NCBI GenBank assembly: GCA_949775045.1
Contig: OX459110.1
Span: 3,311,001-3,375,000 of the forward strand
DNA from: Metridium senile
Taxonomy: Eukaryota; Cnidaria; Anthozoa; Actiniaria; Metridiidae
DNA: 64,000 nt
Direction: 5' to 3'
The first letter of the stretch is position 1. Each line of letters opens with the position of its first letter. The notes beneath the pieces are model-generated. The model ran no database searches and was not told the origin of the DNA. It saw only the letters and a list, made by a program, of their open reading frames with translations. This document shows, in pieces, positions 54,981 to 64,000 of this stretch. Position numbers and translations under genes: made by a program.

Positions 54981-56048
54981 GTACAGCATATAGAGATTTT
55001 GTCTGCGCATGCGTTTGTTTTGATTTCACGTCGAATGAAAGAATTTTATGCTGACATGGAACATTTAGTTTGCAATCTCATCTTCTACAACTATGTTCAA
55101 GAACCAAATTACTGAGATATCAAATGTTGACTAGTGCGCTGTAGTTAATTATTTCAATCGAACAAACTCCGGATGGAAAAATATCACACGTCAAAGTCTG
55201 ACAAAGGTGGATAAAAGGACCAGAACTTCGAACTAATTTAACTTCGAAGCTAATTTAATCTATTAGGTTAACATAACAGTATAAGACATTACCAACACGA
55301 TACTGTTTGTATTTAATCATATTGGGAGATATTAGACGCCCTCGATCGTCAATAAAACTGCCTTGGTTACCTCGAGGCATGCACTTTTGCGTGCGAAATC
55401 CTTAGAATTTTTATATCTTAAACATCAAAAATTTTAGCGAACTATTTTTTACTCTTGAATTAAGAATTAAAGTTGGCTTTATAGGCAAAAACCTTAATGG
55501 CTCCCATACAATCGAAATATATAATTACATTCTAGATAAATATTTTAGATTATATAATACAGGTTGTTGAAGTTCGTCAAATTTATCACAGTGAAACAGG
55601 GCCTAATGCACTAGTCAATTGAACCCTCCCCCCCCCCCCCCGACCCCCAGGACTAGCCGGGCACTGAACGGGGACGTGACGCGTTTTTAACGTGCTTTTA
55701 CAGCAAGATTGCACCGGGGGGGGGGGGGGGGTCGGGATTTTAACTAATTGTCTTCGCAGCGGGGCAGTGAGCAGGGATGTTAACGCTCGTTTGAATATGT
55801 AAGGGTCTGGAAACTAGAGGTCGGCCATCTTGAAAAATACCCAGAAAGCATTGGTATTCTAACAACGGTATTCTAGATGTGGATCATATTTAATATTCCG
55901 ATCCTTTGCTAGAATGGAAAAACGAAAGGTGAGTCAAAATGCGTACTTTTAATGAAAACAAATCACGAATGTTGAAGATTTTATCCATGATATTTTGCCA
56001 TTATTGATATATTTTACATTAATTTGTTTTGGTTAATTTTATTTGTAG

Positions 56049-56203
56049 ATGATCCTGAGAAATTTTGCCTCTGTAATCATGCAGAGTTTGGATAAATGGT
56101 TTGCTGTGACAGCACAGAGTGTGATATAATGTGGTATCATCTCTCCTGTGTGGGCCTCAGAGCTGCTCCTTCGGGAAAATGGCTTTGTCCAAAGTGCAAA
56201 TAA
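56049..56203 (+). pseudogene. PHD-finger exon remnant inside the 2.2-kb element
   Basis: After an acceptor-like ATTTTATTTGTAG (ending 56048) the frame reads DDPEKFCLCNHAEFG, a stop (TAA, 56093-56095), then MVCCDSTECDIMWYHLSCVG, LRAAPSGKWLCPKCK and TAA at 56201. The Cys/His pattern C-x-C-x10-C-x4-C-x5-H-x2-C...W-x-C-x2-C is that of a C4HC3 PHD finger, closest to the ING-family type (MIGCDN.EC..EWFHFSCVGL...GKWYCPKC), which binds histone H3 tails. All zinc ligands are kept, and the only lesion is the stop at a position that is normally acidic. No complete gene is present. A possible earlier exon (ATGGAAAAACGAAAG before GTGAGT, near 55915) is out of phase as read. It is a captured host exon or a decayed element gene. 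Confidence 0.7.
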
Positions 56204-56477
56204 AACTACTGTTAATTAAGCAATATTTACAAGCATTGTTCATTTTAAACTTAGAATGCCATTATGAAACCCAACTGACGCCCCTGAAAATATTGGACAT
56301 TAAATATTTGTGAATCAGAATGGAACACACAAAGATTAGCAATGTGTGTCACAGGAAATTGGAGTTGGAGTGAAATGTGTTTGTTTTGTTATTTACTACT
56401 AGCCCCAATATAGCGGGGACTTTAATAGCGGGGCCACAATAGCGGGGGCTTTAATAGTGAATGTGCCACCGACTACC

Positions 56478-57712
56478 TAGCCTGCAGAGCAGGCGTTCTT
56501 TTGGCTTTTTGGAGAATTTAGGATCTTGGGCTTCCTTTGTTACTTTTTTGACCGCGCGAAATATGGAGCTTAGCCAAAAATGGAGTGTAGGGGGGAGGGG
56601 GAAGGGGGCGAAGGGAACGCCTGCCCGCAGCCATTGTCTTTTTGTGGCACTCGTTCGTGGACGAACGAACGTCGCTGATTGGCTCGGCTTGAATATTTTT
56701 GATGGGCACCTATCATTCATAAATCAGTTCAGCTTGTAGTGTTTATGTATCGGTACTCTGCGAACAGACTACATTTTCAGAAGAATTTTCTTGTGCTTTT
56801 GGGAATGTGATTTAAGATTAAGATTTATTTGAATGGCATACTAGTTTTACATGGTCGCAAACAATGTCTTATTGTGGCGATTTGCTGGCCATTTAATATA
56901 CGTACGGCCGGGTTTCTAGAGAAGTATAATCTTCCAACGAGTTCATGGAGTCTTCACGTCGGCGTGAAATACGTTTTGTCAAGAGTTGCTGTGTTATCGA
57001 ATGAATATTTTCTAGTTTATCTATCCGTTTGGCAGTGATATTCAAAGTCTTGTGGCATTTCACGGAGAAAGAGAACTAGCGACACTTGGCGGTTGGAGTG
57101 CATTACATCGTCGCTATGTTTGCTTAATAGGTCGTTCTTTGAACCTTGAAATAACCCCTAAATAGGCAACTTTTCAAGAACATATTTGCACATAATAGCA
57201 ATGCAGTGTATAAAGAACGTCTTGTCACGAGTTCTTGCATGAAGGAAGACTCAAGCGCTTGTAATATGAGGCTTTATTTTATACCGATCTCTGTTCTGTT
57301 ATAATCACATCTTTTTAAAATAGGTTTGATTCAAATCCGAAAATATCTGCAGATGATAGCAGATATCATTGTATTCCTCGATAACTTTGAAATGCGCACT
57401 TTGATAACAAATATTTTTGATTTATAGTCAGACAACAGTTACATGTTTGTTTATATCGGAAGTGGTCTTGCATTTTTCTTCTGTGATTGTGGTTACACTT
57501 TGACAGCTGGTATGCGATACTAATTAGGAGGCGTATCTCAAAATCACAGGGGTTGCGGGCAGGCGTTCCCTTCCCCTCTTCCCCTCCCCCACCCCCTTCG
57601 CTTCCCTTTCACTCGCCCGTTCAACACAGGAAGCCCAAAACCCGATTCCCCCCCCCCCCCCCCCCCCCCCCCCCCAAAAAAAAACACATAAGAACGCCTG
57701 TCCTGCAGGCTA
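56478..57712. mobile_element. 1.24-kb element nested in the Harbinger-like element, 9-bp duplication
   Basis: Ends TAGCCTGCAGAGCAGGCGTT and complement of TAGCCTGCAGGACAGGCGTT, with CCGACTACC on both sides (56469-56477 and 57713-57721). Arms of about 160 bp share GGGCTTCCT and end inward at GGGAACGCCTGCCCGCA. The right arm contains a run of about 27 C (57649-57675). The interior (56640-57550) has no recognised gene; the frame at 56829-57038 lacks a domain. Confidence 0.78.
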
Positions 57713-58911
57713 CCGACTACCAGGGGAAATGTCTGATTTTAACACCGCTCAAACGTTACATTTCCGGGTATTTCCCCGGGGGCGGGGGTTTCAATTGACT
57801 AGTGCATAAACCATGTTGTAAACACTGCTTGAAATCATATCCAGGGACAACGAGTTTCTACAAAAGTAGCTAAGTTTTGCGAAAAGTGGCATGGAAATGT
57901 CAATTTCTTTAAACGTTTTTTTGGGGCACGATGTTTAAGATATACAAATTCTATGATGAATTGCGAGAAGTTCGCACTCATTATTGCTGATATTGACATC
58001 AACACGCCGGTTTACTTGACGATCTAAGGCGTCTAATATCTCCTAATATAATGCAATGCACAAAGCTAAGTAGCGTGTTGGTTATAACTTCTACTAAAAG
58101 TTTTGACCTGCACATTGGTTTATCGTACAACATGGTTCTTGAAAGTACGCAGTTCTGGTCTTTCTTTTCACTTTGGTCGGACTTTGACGTGTGATATTTT
58201 GCAATCCGGAGTTTGTTCGATTAGTCAGTCAAAATTTTATGTCTCAGTAATTCGTTTCATGAAAGATGAGATTGCAAACCAAATGTTCCATGTTAGCATA
58301 AAATTATTTCATTCGACGTGAAAAGGAATTTTAGCATCAAAACAAACGCATGCGCCGACAAAATCTCTACATGCTATGAGGTACGACATATCGCATGAGG
58401 TACGGCATATGGCAAGAAGTACGACATATCGAATTAGCTCAGTCGGCATATTGCGGGTGGTGTGATATTATAATGGACTGAGGTACGATATTTCATGTGC
58501 GAAGGCATAATATATATTGCATAAGAGTACAACATATTAAGCAGTGCTAAACATTTAATTGCATTATTGTCCTTAATTCCCCTCCATAATATCCATCTCC
58601 CAATGATTTACGTTTAAAGACTTTCATTTAATAATGTATCCTAGACTAAAAGCAAAGGAAAGTTAATTTCATTTGAAAGTTCAAAACTGATGCAAATGCA
58701 GTGGTTAGACCTGAAGGTTTGTCTTTGACCTCATTTTGACCGACTTTAAACTAAGCAAATGTGGGTCTGTTTTATATCAAATTGTTTGCTATCTCATATA
58801 GTTTTTAATTCAATTCCTTTTCTAGGTTTTTGATTGGTTCCTTTCATAGCTTTTTATTGACGATTTTGTATGTGACGATGTGTTGAAATGTGAGACCCGC
58901 CATACATCCCT

Positions 58912-59121
58912 TTGTACCAACTTATTATCAAAACTTGCAATTTGGCCGCGGTAGAAATTAGTCAAACAGACTCAAACAACAATAAACATGGGCAAGATAT
59001 AGACCTACTTGCAATAAGGTATAAGGTTGTCATACAAAAATACAACATTTGTCATAAAGAAAATACAAAAATTTGTGATTTAGTGCGAAAGGAACTAATT
59101 AAAAAACTAGACGCTCTATGA
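58912..59121 (+). CDS. Candidate coding segment of unknown identity
   Basis: An open frame whose C-terminal part, DIDLLAIRYKVVIQKYNICH, then KENTKICDLVRKELIKKLDA + L, looks like an amphipathic helical region and stands out from its surroundings. TAG at 58959 could be an acceptor. No start context or partner exon was found, and I do not recognise it. Confidence 0.2.
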   Translation: MYQLIIKTCNLAAVEISQTDSNNNKHGQDIDLLAIRYKVVIQKYNICHKENTKICDLVRKELIKKLDAL

Positions 59122-59342
59122 GCACAGGGAGCCCAAGCTCATCACTTGTGATCTTTTACAGTAAATGTATGGAGTCGCGAGATATTCTTTCGCTGTGCCT
59201 CAAATATACAATAATAAAAACATTTTTTACGTAGATAGTTGTGTATAACTGTTTTCTAGTCTGTAACCGAGTTTTAGCTCAATTAGAGCGATTTTGACGG
59301 AATTTCTGGGGTATTTTCGTATATAAAGCTGTGACAGCTTTA

Positions 59343-59599
59343 CAGTGCGACTACTGAAACTGGAGCCACCAAAACATGTTATCCAATCGCGATCGAGAAT
59401 ATGAACAATAAAATCTCTACAAATGTTTGACTTTTTTGCTTAAAATACTAATAGTTTTCATTATTTGTGCACGGAATAGATCAAGATGCAATAAGAAACA
59501 TCTTACCCTGTGAGAACCCTCTACAAGTTTTTTGTTTGAACTCAAAAACTATTTATTTCGACATTTGTTTGGGTGGCCCCGGTTTCAGTAGTCGCACTG
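59343..59599. mobile_element. TA-target MITE, CAGTGCGACTAC ends
   Basis: Left CAGTGCGACTACTGAAACTG, then GAGCCACC; the right end is the complement (GGTGGCCCCGGTTTCAGTAG + TCGCACTG). TA directly outside both ends. It is 257 bp and non-coding. Confidence 0.85.
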
Positions 59600-60055
59600 T
59601 AACACCTAACATCTATGGGACCAGGTGGTTTCACGCGCGCATTTCCGGTTAGTGTAAGCCAATCAGAAGCATTGCTGTTGCTTCGATTCGCCAACAGTTC
59701 CAAGATGGCGTCGTTCGAGAGAGTTGTTTCTTGTGTTAACCCTTGATAAATACACCCTTGAAATAACTTTACATTAAAAGGTTCTATGTTGCTATGACAC
59801 TTATAGATGTTAGTTAGCTTGCAGTACATTATAGTTTTAAGTTATTGTATAGATTTTTTTTATATACATAATTTTCCTCGATCCTTTCTTTGAACTTTCT
59901 AAATTATATTACTACTTTTATGCATGTCAAGTGAACGATTTTAGATATACTATGTAATTTTATATAGATATTTTATCGATTATAATTATTATTACTATGG
60001 TTTATGTCCTTCATTGATATTATAAAGAATTATTATTAAAAATTAAAAAAAAGTA

Positions 60056-60296
<241 letters not shown>

Positions 60297-60393
60297 ATCG
60301 TTTATTTAAACTTTTCTTGGTTTACATGTAATGAGTATTGCGGAAATTTTCTAGGCAATATTCAGTTTTGGTGCCGATTACAACAGTGTTAAC
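60297..60393 (-). other. 3' UTR of the LINE
   Basis: The 97 bp between the LINE stop codon and the (TAA)n array. A UTR this short would place the reverse-transcription start directly at the simple repeat. Confidence 0.55.
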
Positions 60394-63300
60394 TTATGAA
60401 CGGGTATATAAGGCCTTCACGATTTCACAATTTTGCGAAATTATCCATTTCTGGCACTTTTTGGCTAGTTGGTTTACTTTTTCGAGTCCTATTTTACTTA
60501 GCTCAGTTACCAGTTGTTTTTGGTAGCCTGCTAGGAAGTCTAGGACGACGTTTACTTGCACTACGTTATAGTTAGGATAGAGTCTCTTTAATCCTGTTCT
60601 TAAGTCTATATACTTTTCTGTTTTCTGAAGATCTCTTTCAGTTATGCGACCGATGTTGCATACGGTTCCTTCGATGATCAGCCACGTCTTGGTCTTCTTG
60701 TCCATTATTGTAATGTCTGGTTTGTTTGCGCCGTTTTTTGGGGCAATGTCTAGATGTATTGGGATGTTCCACAGTATTTTGGCTTCGTCATTTTCTATGC
60801 AGCTTTTTGGGAGTGATTGTTTGTGCCACGGTGTATTGTCGTCTTGTTCTGTAAACCCAAAATGTGATAGGATTTGATGGTACACAGGGCGAAGCATACG
60901 GTCATGCCTTGCCGTGTATAAAGATTGAGCGATACCTGAGCAGTTTGAGAATAGGTGTGGAATTGTTTCTTCTTTTTGATGGCATAGTCTGCAGATTAAA
61001 TCGCCTTCTCTATTGTTTAGTTTCTTTCGTTGGTAAGTCTTTGTTGTTATTAGTTGTTGAAAGATACTGGTATATACACTGTAGACAACATCAGGGATGT
61101 TTTTCCATATCTTGTTTATATTGTAGCTTTCTTTCTCTAGATCTTGGTCTTTCCATTGCGTAGTAAGGTACTGTCCAACCCACGGTTGTTGCTTTACCTC
61201 CTCCTCCAGTTTCTTCTCTGTTTCTTTCCTAAGTATTGATTTAATGTATCTTGGCTGGCATTTAGATACTTCTGCACTAGCGCTACTTGAAGTGATGGTG
61301 GTTGTTTTTTCTTTGGAGTCATATCTTATGTCCAGGTTTAGTTGGTGTGCATACGTTTTTGCATCCTTTATTATGGACTTTAGAGACTTCTTTTCCTTGT
61401 ACAATTGGAAAGATGAGACAAGTTGGACATGTGGGTCAGCACTCGTTGTTAAGTAGTGTGCTGTCTTGATCTTAGTGGTTTTATACAGCATCTCTAATTG
61501 CTGAAGACCTTTACCTCCTTTGTGGAATGGGAGATAGAGTATAGCGTTCGACTCATGTCTGTGTTTACAAGTGTTCTCATTCATTATTTGGCGTGTTTTC
61601 CTATCAAGTTGTTGTAGGTGTTGAATGTTCCAATCAGTTGTCCACATGTGATATGAGAGTACAGGAATTGCAAAGGTGTTTGTTGCAGCTATCTTTCGCG
61701 GAATTGACAGCGGTGATGACCATATAACAGATAGTCTTCTAGTGTATTCTTTACCTGCTACCTTTTGAACTTCCTTTTCGAGCTGGGTGATATTTTCATA
61801 CTTTCCTAGGAACTTATAGTAGTCATCTTCACCGAGTATGGGTATTTGCTGTCCACTACCCAGGGGGAGTCCCTCGCTCGGTTGATAGATGCCTCTGTTG
61901 ATGTGGACAGCTGCGCATTTGTTGATACCCCAGTGAAGGCCGATGTCCTTGAACATACCTTCGAGTGTGCTTCCGACTGTGGCGGCTTTGGTGCTATTCT
62001 TATGGTATGATTTCAGGTCGTCTACAAAGAGACTGTGTGTTATCTTGATGGTCTTATCATGAGAGAGTTTGTAGCCTTCTGTAGTACGTAAGTACCACGC
62101 TATTGGATTTAGGCAGAGTGTGAATAGTGTAACGCAAAATGAGTCTCCTTGTAGTATTCCACGGTTGATCTTTATTGGGCCTATTGATGTTTGGCCTTCG
62201 GCTGTTTGCACATACATTGTTGTTTTCCAGGTTTTGACGATGTTATCAATAAACGAAGACAATGTCTTGTTTATTCCATGATCTCTTAGCACCGTTGATA
62301 GCCATGTGTGGGACACGCTGTCAAATGCTTTTTTCACATCGACCCAAAGGCATGAGATGTTCTTCTTGTTTTTAGTAGCGTCTTCCATGATTGCTTTATC
62401 TATTAACAGGTTGTCAACACATCCCATAGATCCTTTAACGCCGCCTCTTTGGTCTAGCTGCATGAGGTGGTATTTGGACAGGTGATTCTCCAACTCGACG
62501 TTGACGACTGAAGTGACGAGTTTATACATTGTGTTAAGGCACGTGATAGGTCTAAATTCTTGTACTTTAGGGTTTTCATTCTTTGGTATCATTACTGTGC
62601 GTCCTTCTGATATCCAATCGGGAATTCTGTTAGGCTTGCTGTTGATTAAGCTAGTGATTGCAATAGCTATTGGTAGATGTAATGATGAGAGTTGTTTTAA
62701 CCAGAAGTTAGTAATTTTATCAAGGCCCGGAGAAGACCAGTTCTTTTTCTTTCGTAGGCAGTTGTAGATTGTTTCTTTTGTGACTATTATTGGGGCTTCA
62801 TGTTGTTCTGGTCCAGTTGCTGTTAATGCCTTACGCACTTCTGTCAGCCATTTACGATTATCTAGGTTTTCATCATGTGCATTTTGCCATATTGGTATCC
62901 AAAATTCTTCAAAGTCTTCTTTCTTCAAGGTGTTTTCGTTTCTTTTTTCAGTCATCTCGTAATCAGTGAATTTTGGGCATTCTGTAGTAGTATCACGGTT
63001 TAGTATTGTTCTCAAGTGTCCGTAGAACTTTCCCTGGTCTTGATCGTATAAATTGTTAATTTTTCTTCTTTTTGCTGTTTCTATTTTATTCTTTCTCTCG
63101 TTCTTCAACTTTCTAAGCATGTTTATTTTCTTCTCTTTAAGTGTCACCAGTTCCTTCATGTTTATTTTACCTTTAATTTCTTTACTTATCCAATGTCTGT
63201 TTCTCCTAAGCTTTTTTGTCATTTTCTTGTTGTTTTTCACTCGGTTGATTTCCTCCGTCACTTGAGACGTTTGCCTTCTTAGTTTCGTAATCTCTTGTTC

Positions 63301-63990
63301 TAAAGTAATTAGCCATCTTGGTTTTGGTTTTTGATCTTTTCTTTGTCTTGCTTTGTTTGTTTTGCTGTTCATTGTGCTCTTTTTAAAGGAAATCGCCGTA
63401 GCGTAAATTGAGCAGTTACATTCCCATAGGAATAGCGTTGGGTTTTCGGTTGGGCTTGTTTTGATTAAACTGTTTGCAATAGTTCGTAGTTGGTTTAGCT
63501 GTTTTTTATTTGGTGTTTTCCTTGTGAAAGTGTTCTCCTCTCTGCTGTTCCAGGTTCCTGGTTGGTTGACGATTTTTCGGTAAGTTTCCTCTGCAGTTTG
63601 TAGTAGCTCAGCATAGTCCTGGCTTTGGATTTCGTCGGTGGCTTCAATGTTTACATGTTCTTGATTTTGTTGTACGTAATTTGCATACTGAGTTTGGTCT
63701 TCGGGATCTATATTTGAATTCTGTTCTGTTCTTATTTCTTGTGGAGTTTTATTCATTTGTGATCGTTGTTGCTCAATTTCTTCTGATATCTGAGTTGATG
63801 TAACTTTTGTTGTTTTCTCAATATGTGATATTTTATCTCGTAGGTTTTGAGCAGTTCTCTTCAAATGTCTATATCCCATACAATTCCAGTAGTTTAGTGT
63901 AAGATTCATCTTTCCTTCTTTTCGTCTATTTTCTTTTCTAGGGCAATTTTCAGATAGGTATAATTCTTCTGCTTTCTCTTTACATATCAT
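60394..63990 (-). mobile_element. Non-LTR retrotransposon ORF with RT and restriction-like endonuclease (R2/R4-Dong type)
   Basis: A 1198-codon intact frame on the minus strand; the frame is still open at the window edge, so the N-terminus may extend further. It has a charged, partly coiled N-terminal region (40-330) and a reverse transcriptase domain (about 400-700) with SPGLDKITNFW, FRPITCLNTMYKLVTSVV (479-496), GSMGCVDNLLIDKA, the catalytic WVDVKKAFDSV (D551), RGILQGDSFC (610-619) and FVDD (655-658) in place of YADD. A thumb region follows. A CCHC knuckle, C-X2-C-X8-H-X4-C, is at 1000-1017. A PD-(D/E)xK-like nuclease follows: NKPDITIMDKKTKTWLIIEG (D1092, E1107) and KTEKYIDL. No apurinic-type endonuclease precedes the RT. 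This order (RT, CCHC, nuclease) is that of the R2, CRE, NeSL and R4/Dong clades; the details fit R4/Dong best. It would encode target-primed reverse transcription at a specific site. The intact frame implies recent activity. Confidence 0.93.
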
Positions 63991-64000
63991 TAGGTCAACA

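Larger units (their letters stand above)
55607..57806. mobile_element. 2.2-kb Harbinger-like element with TAA duplication and captured exon
   Basis: Ends TGCACTAGTCAATTGAACCC and complement of TGCACTAGTCAATTGAAACC, followed inward by long C or G runs; TAA lies directly outside both ends (55604-55606 and 57807-57809). The termini resemble TGTACGAGTCAAATCC of the 815-bp elements, and the internal phrase GGCCATCTTGAAAAATACCC with AGAAAGCATTGG (55825-55855) is nearly the same as in those elements. It carries a damaged PHD-finger exon and is interrupted by the element at 56478. Confidence 0.78.
54985..58375. repeat. Outer inverted repeat (arms about 450 bp, diverged) enclosing two nested elements
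   Basis: The left arm (about 54985-55440) includes GAGATTTTGTCTGCGCATGC, TTTGCAATCTCATCTTC, CAAACTCCGGATGG, ATATCACACGTCAAAGTC, GGGAGATATTAGACGCC and TATATCTTAAACATC. The right arm (about 57920-58375) carries the same words inverted. Arms are clearly diverged with indels. The 2.5-kb centre is dominated by the Harbinger-like element at 55607. Outside the right arm (58375-58500) GAGGTACGACATATCGCAT-like words repeat about every 20 bp. Confidence 0.75.

Noticed and set aside
59714..59742. AAGATGGCG start-like context as a first exon
   Set aside because: The frame stops after about 12 codons and no donor is present; a similar ATGGCGTC near 50968 also ends after ten codons.
60338..63265. Plus-strand frames of 60-99 codons opposite the LINE
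   Set aside because: Antisense shadows of the reverse-transcriptase ORF.

Overview
This is eukaryotic, intron-bearing and transposon-rich DNA with an AT-rich base composition. It is most likely from a cnidarian, perhaps an anthozoan (sea anemone or coral). That placement is inference: an intron-containing phosphonoacetaldehyde hydrolase gene in an animal-like genome, an animal-type DHCR7, and short repeats with a CCTCGTTCCCAGGG-like core that I associate from memory with anthozoan genomes. I cannot name a species. There is no prokaryotic operon, CRISPR array, rRNA gene or intact tRNA.

Host genes are few. At the left edge are the last two exons of a phosphonoacetaldehyde hydrolase gene (166-1104, + strand), an enzyme of 2-aminoethylphosphonate breakdown. 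A complete single-exon 7-dehydrocholesterol reductase gene (DHCR7, 12528-13961, +) follows; a satellite array of about 84-bp units ends just upstream of it. From 34862 to 51848 (+) four small exons join in phase into a predicted 120-residue single-pass membrane protein that I do not recognise. Its three introns hold most of the large transposons in the middle of the window.

The rest is mainly mobile and repetitive DNA. The largest element is an RT/endonuclease LINE of the R2/R4-Dong (restriction-like endonuclease) type, 60394-63990 on the - strand, whose 3' side meets a (TAA)n array. Next is a 4.34-kb foldback element (43394-47737) with arms of about 2.05 kb and a perfect 9-bp target duplication. 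Two 815-bp Harbinger-like elements with 3-bp TAA/TTA duplications lie at 32393 and 34987. A related 2.2-kb element (55607-57806) carries a broken PHD-finger exon and is itself invaded by an element with a 9-bp duplication. There are also piggyBac-like (TTAA), hAT-like (8 bp) and TA-duplicating MITEs, a 495-bp tandem array (20.56-23.13 kb), several minisatellites of 54-134 bp units, and an 880-bp composite tetranucleotide tract (15.09-15.97 kb).

No operon-like cooperation between the genes is visible. PhnX and DHCR7 act in unrelated pathways (phosphonate carbon-phosphorus cleavage; the last step of cholesterol synthesis). The most interesting content is the transposon architecture: nested insertions, self-insertion at element ends, and a LINE joined to a simple repeat.
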